DNA of 64,000 nt from Buddleja alternifolia. Taxonomy: Eukaryota; Streptophyta; Magnoliopsida; Lamiales; Scrophulariaceae. Under the pieces are notes generated by a model. That model searched no databases. It was not told the DNA's origin and saw nothing but the letters and a program-made list of their open reading frames with translations. The stretch is taken from positions 20,202,569-20,266,568 of the forward strand of contig CM033395.1 in NCBI GenBank assembly GCA_019426215.1. The letters are read 5' to 3'. Both the position numbers and the translations under genes were made by a program. This document shows positions 56,634 through 64,000 of the stretch, in pieces (position 1 is the first letter of the stretch; each line of letters begins with the position of its first letter).

Positions 56634-58297
56634 CTACTTGAAAGTTTCAACTTTTCCTTTTCTCTTTCCCTTTTTACTCTTTTCATCCCAATGACGTCGA
56701 ATGCAAGGATTTGTAATTCCTCTTGACTTAATAGAAAGAGGATTACGTAGAGGCTCTTCGGTTGACTGGTCATTACGTTCACTAGAAATCAAATCATTGC
56801 ATGCAATAGGATCCTTTATACTCAGATTCTCAAGCCACGTAATTGTTTCTTCGGCAACACTATTGAAAGATTCTGTCAACATGTTTCTCGTCTCTTCATG
56901 AGCTTTGCATTGCATAATAAGATCATAAATGAATTTCATTTTTTGATTAACAAATACCATCTCAGATTCATTTCCACTCACACATGCACTTGTTTCATTA
57001 GATAATCTATTCCTCATACCTTTGGTCCATCGTTTTTTGATATACATCTCTGGTATATGCACATTCATACAATTAAGAACTCTTAAAGCATGTCTGCACA
57101 ATATACCCATGGAATCAAATTTGTGGCAACTACATCTAATTTCCTCTTTCTGCACATCAAATACCAGTATCCTAACCTTTGAGTTCTGCCCATAATACTG
57201 CATTTCAAATACTCTCGAAAAATGGTCAGAATGTGAAGGTTGTAACCTGAGTTGAATGTTCAAAGGCTCAAACAATTCTACCTGAAACAAGTTGAATATA
57301 TTGAGTGTATAAACATTGGCACCATGGTCCAATAATGGGTTATTTTTCAAAATTGTTGCAGGCTTCCCATGGCGACAACGAGTATCCTCAATCTTTTCAT
57401 TGGCATGCCAAGTCTTTTGAACTTTTTCATAATTGAGGACAAAACTATACAAAGAAATTGTTCGGTTACCGGCCTTTTTCAGAACTAAATTTGTTCCCTC
57501 ACATCTAGATGTAGCCAAAAGACCAACACTAAACTTGTTATTACTAAAAGTTGTAGACCAACTGCGACGCAAGTTATACATGCCTTTCAACCAGTTGTGG
57601 CCATCAAAATTATAATCATCCATCATTTTTTTCCATGTCCTCTTGAACTCCTCTTCAGAATGACAGTGTTGCATACACTCATTCCATAATTTTTTAAATC
57701 GTGAATGTTCATACTACCTAAATGTGAGGGAGCATTTTGATTGATGTGCCATTGACACAATCTATGATGCGCACATGGAAATAATGTGTCAATTGCATTC
57801 ATCATAGCTTGGCATTGATCAGTAAAGATTGTTTCAAGTTGTTTACCACCCATAGACTTAAGAAATGTTCTAAACAACCATTCAAAAGAACACTCAGTTT
57901 CGTCTGACATAAATGCTAAACCAAACATCACATTTTGTTTGTGGTGATTTATGCCCACAAAAGGAGCACATATCAAATCGTACTTGTTTGTTCAATAAGT
58001 TGTATCGACTAAAAGTACATCACCAAAATATTCAAAATCAACCCTACACCGGTGGTCTCTAAAGAAAAACTTCATCAACCTATTATCATCACCCACTTGC
58101 ATATTCCAATAAAAAAGAGGTTCATCATTCCACTTATTAAGAAAATGTTGTAATAATTCAGAAGCAACTCCATTCTCAATTTTTGTGCATTTTTTATATG
58201 ACAAAAATGACGCGTCTTTACGAATAAACTCCAAATGCTCTGCCCCTTGAGCTTCATCTTCCATGGTCGATTTTCGAACATGTGAGATATTGCGTGA
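56634..58297 (-). pseudogene. FAR1-RELATED SEQUENCE (FRS) gene remnant
   Basis: FRS proteins are transcription factors domesticated from Mutator-like transposases. Three adjoining frames cover the MULE transposase core: FGDVLLVDTTY, APFVGINHHKQN, FTDQCQAMMNAI and HHRLCQWHI, then EEFKRTWKKMM, and a SWIM zinc finger (CSCHKF...CRHAL, near 57080-57140). The C-terminus is basic. Lesions: a TGA after DTTY (57992-57994) in place of a basic residue, and a one-base shift near 57700. The frame is open to 58297, where a copia element interrupts it, and the N-terminal FAR1 DNA-binding domain is missing from the window. It could be a former host gene or an immobilised MULE. Confidence 0.85.
58293..58297. 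repeat. Putative target duplication of second SIRE-type element (left copy)
   Basis: CGTGA directly precedes the LTR start TGTTAGG. The other copy would lie beyond the window, so this is predicted, not confirmed. Confidence 0.5.
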
Positions 58298-59364
58298 TGT
58301 TAGGAAATTTCAAGTTAGATGTTTTGATGATGACAAGATAGGACTTTATGTTTAGACCCCAAAAATAATGTAAGTTTATGTTTTCATAGATCAATTGTAT
58401 ATAAGTCTTTGAAAGTTTGTGATTTTGTTAGGCTTGTAAATTTTATCTTTGTAAATTTTACACCAAGTATTGAATACCAAGTCGCTAGTAAAATTCTAGG
58501 TGAGTTTATTAGAGAAGAAAATGAAGATCAGCGTCTGAAGTCAAGTGAAGATGAAGATTTGTTCTTAGTGTCTGTCAAACGCTATAGGAATGTTTCAGGA
58601 TTTAAGAATCAAGCGATCAAGGATCAGATTCACCTTAAATAAATTCTCAAGTCATGGACTTAAATGCAATCATCAACGGACATTTATTTCCAACGGAAAA
58701 TAAACTCAAATGCATTAAATGCCCTGATAAGTGCATTAAATGTGATAAGGCATTTTGACTTGTGGACAAGCCACCTTTTGACTAGACTGTCAGAATTCAA
58801 AGTTCAAAACATGCTCATGTCCGATCAGAACCAGCAGAAATTCAGGAATGTCAAAGAGGGATTGTTTAATGCGCTGCGTGAGGAACACGCTCCCACATGA
58901 GTCCAACGGACAAATCCCAAGAAACCCTATAAATAGTACCCTTCAGCAAACCCTAAAGATATACATGTACATACACAAGAAAAAGGTCAAAACTTTGCTG
59001 AAATTACTTGAAAGAAAAACTTACAAACTCCATTGCCAAAATCCTTCAAGCCTTTTCATATACATTCCAAAGACAATCATACATATATCTCAAACCTCTT
59101 CATATAAGAACCCTAAATTCCTATTGAGATATCCCAAATTGTTTGAATTTTCCAACATCAAACAAACCTGTGACTAAACCCTCCACATCTTTGACCTAAG
59201 TGAGAAAGTTTGTTAATTCTACAAGCATCATTTCTGTGTGATCAAGGAGCTCAAGATCATTTTTCCTTTCATCTACTTTTTGAAGTCGAAAAAGACTTCA
59301 GGGTCTATTCAACCCCCCCCCCTCCCCCTTTTTAGACCCTTTCGTATGCCACTTGGGACCATCA
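58298..59364 (+). repeat. 5' LTR of second SIRE-type element (1067 bp)
   Basis: It runs TGTTAGGAAATTTCAAG...TTGGGACCATCA. It is about 440 bp shorter than the LTRs of the first element, and diverged. A C-rich run (C10TC5) lies at 59311-59327, equivalent to the G run of the other LTRs. CTATAAATAG near 58927 is a TATA candidate. Confidence 0.88.
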
Positions 59365-59366
59365 AG

Positions 59367-59380
59367 TGGTATCACAGAGA
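59367..59380 (+). other. Degenerate primer binding site
   Basis: TGGTATCACAGAGA follows two bases after the LTR; it is the initiator-Met primer site with an inserted CA relative to TGGTATCAGAG. Confidence 0.75.
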
Positions 59381-59467
59381 GGTTGAAGTAGAAACCTAAG
59401 CGTTCCTGAGCGTAACTGCTTGTTTAGATCCATTTTTTTAAAACATGAGTCGTCTTTTTTTTTTATC

Positions 59468-61530
59468 ATGGCTTTTAGCAAGGTGCCTAAGCTTGTTTAG
59501 TCCAACTATGATTCATGGAAACTTAGAGCATTTGCATATTTATGTTCATGTGATAATGAGATGTGTGATGTAATTACAGATGTACCCATTCAGATCATGA
59601 AAGTTAGAACTCGAGCCCCTGGAGCGACTGAGTAGCTCCAGATGGTTATGTGGAGAAGCCTAAGTGAGAATGGACTCCAGAAGATCGAAAAAGAGTAAAT
59701 CTAGATAATGTTGGACGAAGTGCTCTATACTCAGCATTAGGAGACAACGATCCGTTGTTCAACAAGATCAGGCAATGTACGACTTCAAAAGAGATATGGG
59801 ATAAGTTGGCTATCATGTGTGGAGGTTTAGCGCAGATGAAGGAGAACAAGCTCTCCATAGCCATGCAAAAATTTGAACATTTTAAGATGCAGCCCAACGA
59901 GACGCTTGAACAATTGGACGCAAGGTTCACTTTACTCATCACAGAGTTAGCGTCACTAGACAAGGAGTTGGCTAACAAGGAAATGGTTAACAAGATATTT
60001 AGAAGTCTTCCAAACAAGTATTTAATAAGATTGTTGCCTTGAGAGAATCACAGACTTTGGAGACTCTAACTCCAGAACATGTGTTTTCAAAGTTAAAGGC
60101 ATTTGAGTTCGAATTAGGTGAAGTCAGTGACACATCGACTTCAGTGACTAAATGAGGAACCTTAATCGCTACTACCAAAAAGTAAGGGTAAAGCGATTAG
60201 TGAGGTGAAATCGACATAATCCAATGAAGAGAAAAAGATGGCTTTATTGGTCAAGAAATTTCTGAGATATGAAAAGAGAAACCCTATTTGGACAAACTTC
60301 ATTTCAAAGCCCCCCCTACACCAGCGCCTCGGAATCAAACGCCAGTGTATTCTGCACTGGTAGTTCCAATAGCGCCAGTTCCATCCCAAGCGCCTCCGTC
60401 CCCTACTCAGAATCTCTCAGCGCCAGTAGTTTCCCAAAGGTTATCAATTGAACTGAAGATGAAAACTAACATTTGTTATAAACTTCAGGAAACCAGGGCA
60501 CTACCAGGTAAATTGCCCTTATCCAAATGTGTCTAAGCCTACGAGGCAAGACTATGCGGATAGAAACCAATTCAGGAGCATCCTTCGCCAACAAGGTTTG
60601 CTAGCAGAATCTGAACCATTCCCCGCACCTGAAGAGGACTTGGATCCTCAAATGAAAGGAATGATGATAAGCCATCAAGAGACTTAGCGTTAATCTGTCT
60701 CATGGCGCTATCTAAGGTAAACACTGAATTATCTCATCCTCTTTCTTATGATGAATTACTTGACAAAGTCAATTAATATTATAAAGATTGTCAAGATGCC
60801 GCCAAATTATATCAAAATCACTTTGATATAATTTCATCGCTCACAAGTGATAGAATGATGCTCAAGGTAGAGAGTGAAATTACTCAACTGAAAAGTGATA
60901 TTGATATAATTGTCAAGAGAGAAGCTGGATTGATCGCTAAACTTACCAAATCAGAGTAGCTAGACTCATCATTATCCAAAGCGTCAAGAAAGCTAGATAA
61001 TGTGACTGAGATAACTAGAATTTTTGGTGGAAAGACCGGTTTAGGTTGTAATAAATTTGATCAAAAATAAAAAATATCTAAGGTTACGGTACCAACAAAG
61101 GAAAAGATGTATTCTTTGTTGAGAAGATTCAAACAGTCAAAAGCTGAATGATTCACAAAAGAATGTTCATCCAAACTCTCAAAAGGCCTTAATAAACCTT
61201 CTACAAGTGAATCAAATGCTAAGCATCAATCGCCAAAAGCGACTTCTAAGCCAGTGTCGAGTAAATACCAGCGTAAATATCCTCAAAGATCTAGATCATA
61301 TTATCGATACTATGATGATTATAATTATGATTACGACTATGGTTACTATTATAATCGTGGATATTACTATACACCCAAAAAGCACACACAACACAAATCG
61401 AAATCCAAGAAGGCCAATCTTCCCATAATGAAGACAAGGCAAATATGGGTTCAAAAGTTTTATTCAAACCAAAGTCACTAACGTTGAAGGACCCAAAACA
61501 ACATGGGTACCTAAGAAGAATTAGAACTAC
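59468..61530 (+). pseudogene. gag of second SIRE-type element, broken
   Basis: ATG 59468 starts MAFSKVPKLV and then meets TAG where the first element has Glu. Open pieces follow at 59755-60042 (EIWDKLA, MKENKLSIAMQKF, LEQLDARF), 60288-60536 (Pro-rich linker; the CCHC knuckle is destroyed by indels near 60475) and 61254-61481 (Tyr/Asp-rich tract). Between them are many stops, a shortened coiled-coil region and deletions. Order and content match the intact gag at 15274-17478. Confidence 0.85.
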
Positions 61531-61537
61531 CCTTTAG

Positions 61538-62154
61538 ATGCAGGTACCTAGAGCCAACACCGATACTCTAGTTTGGTACATTGATAGTGGGTCGTCAAGG
61601 CACATGACTGGCTCGAAGGATCTCTTGATAAACTATCGTGCAACCAACGGTCCTCAAGTTATATTCGGTGATAACTCCAAAGGTAAAACCAAAGGTATAG
61701 GTATCAAGCATAGGGGGAACGTCAGTGATGTTATTATGTTGAAGGTCTTAAGTATAATTTATTGAGCATAAGTCAATTTTGTGATAAAGGCTTTGAGGTC
61801 AAATTCTCAAGCGATTGTTGCTATGTTAATTATGCTAAGTCTAAGTCTACTAAATTAAGAGGAAAAAGAACAAACAATGTGTATTTAGTGAATTGGGATT
61901 CAACAATAGATAACAACCCTACATGCTTTGTTGCTAAAAGTCAAAATGAATTGGGTTGGTTATGGCATAGAATAATGAATCACCTCAACTTTAAGGCAAT
62001 CTCTCAGTTACCGCTAAATCTAGTAGAAGGATTACCTAATGGTTCCTTTCAGAAAAATCACTTATGTGATGCATGCCAAATGGGTAAAGTAAAATCATCT
62101 TTTAAGAAGAAACCCCATCTATCTACTTCTAGAGCCTTTGAACTTGGCATCTAG
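61538..62154 (+). pseudogene. Protease and GAG-pre-integrase region, second element
   Basis: VWYIDSGSSRHMTG at about 61572 is the protease active site, followed by VIFGDNSKGKTKG. A frameshift near 61735 leads to the next frame (61762-62154), which keeps LWHRIMNHLNF and CDACQMGK, the His/Cys zinc motif. Unlike the first element it retains LWH. It runs off-frame at 62154, just before the integrase core. Confidence 0.85.
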
Positions 62155-62156
62155 AT

Positions 62157-62698
62157 TTGTTTGGTCCTATTCAAATCATGAGTGTTAGTGGTAAAAAGTA
62201 CCTGCTAGTAATAGTTGATGATTTCTCTCGCTATGCATGGGTAGAATTTCTAGTGACCAAAGATGAAACTGGTGTCAAGCTCACATCGCTAATTCGTCAA
62301 TTACAAACCTCGAAAGACTTAAAAGTTACAAGAATTAGAAGCGACAGAGGAACTAAATTTACTAATCATGTTGTGGGGAAGTTTTGTACAGATATTGGAA
62401 TACTTCATGAGTATTCTGCTCCTAGAACACCTCAACAGAATGGAGTGGTTGAGCGACGGAACAGAACGCTTAAAGAAGCCGCTAGGAGTTAGCAGAGTCT
62501 AAGTTGTCTCAAAGGTTTTGGGCCGAAGCTATCAATACCGCTTGCTACACTCAGAACCGGTGTATGATCAACAAGCAACATGAAAAGACTCCATATGAAT
62601 TGTGGAAGAGACATAAGCCAAACGTTTCCTATTTTCATGTATTTGGTTCAAAATGTTTCATTCTTAACAATGGATCGCAACAATCTAAGGACATTTGA
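62157..62698 (+). pseudogene. Integrase core, second element
   Basis: All three acidic catalytic residues are visible: VDDFSRYAW, RSDRGTKF and NGVVERRNRTLKEA. A TAG near 62490 follows an 8-base loss (AARS against AARTMLAES in the first element), and the frame resumes at 62504 with SQRFWAEAINTACYTQN and YELWKRHKPNVSYFHVFG. This part lacks the two-base deletion of the first element, so it serves as the reference for that lesion. Confidence 0.85.
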
Positions 62699-63231
62699 TC
62701 CTAAAGTGGATGATGGAATCTTTCTAGGCTACGCCAAGAATGAAAATTTTTTCGCATCCTAAATAAGATCGAATCAAAGGTTGAAGAATCCATTCATGTT
62801 GTGTTTGATGATGCTAACTAAGAACCGAGTAAGGTTGATGTTAAGGATGTAGGAATTGAAGATCTAGCACAACAAGCGTCGCAAATCAATCTTGATGATG
62901 ATAGTGATGATGATGAGGACGATGAGATCTTTGTGCCTATTCATAAGGTTACTCGTGAGGTTACTAATGATGATATTGTCAGAAACGTTGATGATATCAT
63001 GAAGAGAATGATCATCAAGAGCAAATTGAAATTGTGAATGACGTAGCGACTGCGCAAGAGACAAATGAGGGTTAAGCAATTGATAATCAAGAGTCTCTCA
63101 ACCTGTTCCAACCAGATTGTAAATGGCTTAAAGATCATCCACCAGAGCTAGTTATTGGAGATATTGGAGCACCTGTTAGAACTAGGGCTACTACAATCAA
63201 TGAGGCCATCTTCGCAAGCTTCCTATCTCAA
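62699..63231 (+). pseudogene. Integrase C-terminal region and acidic linker, second element
   Basis: FDPKVDDGIFLGYAK (about 62690-62745) is followed by frameshifts. An Asp-rich stretch (DDDSDDDEDDEIF, near 62893-62935) and DCKWLKDHPPELVIGD lead into RT in the arrangement of the first element. Short minus-strand ORFs at 62864-63138 are shadows. Confidence 0.75.
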
Positions 63232-63998
63232 ATGGAACCAAAGAAAGTGGATGAAGCACTCAATGATTCAAGTTGGGTAGAAGCGATGCAAGAGGAGCTT
63301 AATCAATTTGAGAGAAGTAAGGTTTGGACACTAGTACCGAGACCAACTCACAAGGGAGTTATTGGGACTAGATGGGTTTTTAGGAACAAGATGGATGAAG
63401 ATGGCATTGTTACAAGAAACAAAGCCAGCCTAGTCGCTCAGGGTTATTGCCAAGAAGAGGGTATTGATTTTGATGAGACGTATGCCCCAGTAGCCCATCT
63501 TGAAGCGATTCTGATGTTCCTAGCGTTTTCCGCATTCAACAAGTTCACAGTGTATCAAATGGACATGAAGAGTGCTTTTTTGAATGGTAAACTCCAAAAG
63601 GAAGTATACGTGGAGCAACCCCCAGGATTCATCAACAACCATGACAAAAGTATGATCTACGAATTGGATAAGGCACTTTATGGCCTGAAACAAGCATCAA
63701 GAGCATGGTATGACAACTCTCTCTATCTTCATTATAGGTAAAGGCCTTCAAAAGCAGCATTGATACAACGTTATTTAAAATTACCCATAATGAAGATATT
63801 CTCTTAGTCCAAATTTATGTTGATGATATTATATTCGGATCTACTAATAAGCGATTGTGTGAGAAATTTTCGAAAATGATGCAAGATCAATTTGAAATGA
63901 GCATGATGGGTGAATTAATTTTCTTCTTAGGATTACAAGTTAAACAACTCCCTAATGGCATCTTTATAAATCAAACTAAATATACAAGAGATATGATT
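63232..63998 (+). pseudogene. Reverse transcriptase, second element (continues past window)
   Basis: MEPKKVDEALNDSSWVEAM keeps the Trp codon that is TAG in the first element. [25 protein letters not shown] and LYGLKQASRAWYD follow. A one-base insertion near 63713 causes the stop at 63741. The next frame carries the catalytic YVDD at 63816-63827 and [15 protein letters not shown] to the window end. RNase H must lie outside. Confidence 0.87.
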
Positions 63999-64000
63999 AA

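Larger units (their letters stand above)
58298..64000 (+). mobile_element. Second SIRE-type Ty1/copia element, decayed, runs off window
   Basis: 5' LTR, primer site, gag, protease, integrase and RT lie in order on the plus strand, homologous throughout to 5086-19100 but much more damaged. The RT continues past the window end. It is inserted in the FRS gene remnant. Confidence 0.9.

Overview
This window is repeat-dominated intergenic DNA from a flowering plant, most likely a eudicot; the species cannot be named from the sequence. The evidence is layered LTR retrotransposons with plant-type initiator-Met tRNA primer binding sites, a plant L1-type LINE, a decayed FAR1/FRS gene, and many copies of a plant mobile domain (PMD) gene. 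No intact cellular gene, tRNA or rRNA was found. The only long uninterrupted reading frame is a retrotransposon gag.

Layout. (1) 1-2942: 3' part of a Ty3/gypsy chromovirus-type LTR, its primer binding site and a scrap of internal leader. (2) 2943-43688: an array built from a minus-strand Ty3/gypsy element, probably Tat clade, that carries a PMD gene in the opposite (+) orientation with its own promoter and a leader intron. Six LTR segments (L1-L6) alternate with ten partial PMD copies (P1-P10). Pol survives only as one integrase fragment (21187-21889) and one scrap (38919-39076). (3) 5086-19100: a full-length 14.0-kb SIRE-type Ty1/copia element (minus strand) inside L1's leader, with 5-bp target duplications GTTTC, intact gag, broken pol and a broken extra ORF interrupted by two 81-bp introns. 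(4) 30940-32650: a 1.7-kb terminal-inverted-repeat element inside L4. (5) 43689-44345: chromovirus gag-protease, possibly the continuation of the element at 1-2942. (6) about 44350-45693: LTR and primer site of another, probably copia, element. (7) 46690-50850: a decayed LINE on the minus strand. (8) 52561-56117: a 3557-bp solo LTR of the same chromovirus family as region 1, opposite orientation, with CATAT target duplications. (9) 56330-58297: an FRS gene remnant on the minus strand, cut by (10) a second, heavily decayed SIRE-type element on the plus strand (58298 to beyond the window).

How the parts relate. All pieces are relics. The PMD array is the most unusual part: every copy covering the relevant positions has the same frameshift and the same in-frame TAG, and subsets of copies share deletion junctions. 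A gene that was already dead was therefore multiplied as DNA by duplication inside the locus. The insertion order can be read from nesting: chromovirus first, then the Tat/PMD element and its amplification, with the SIRE copy and the TIR element inserted into individual array units.
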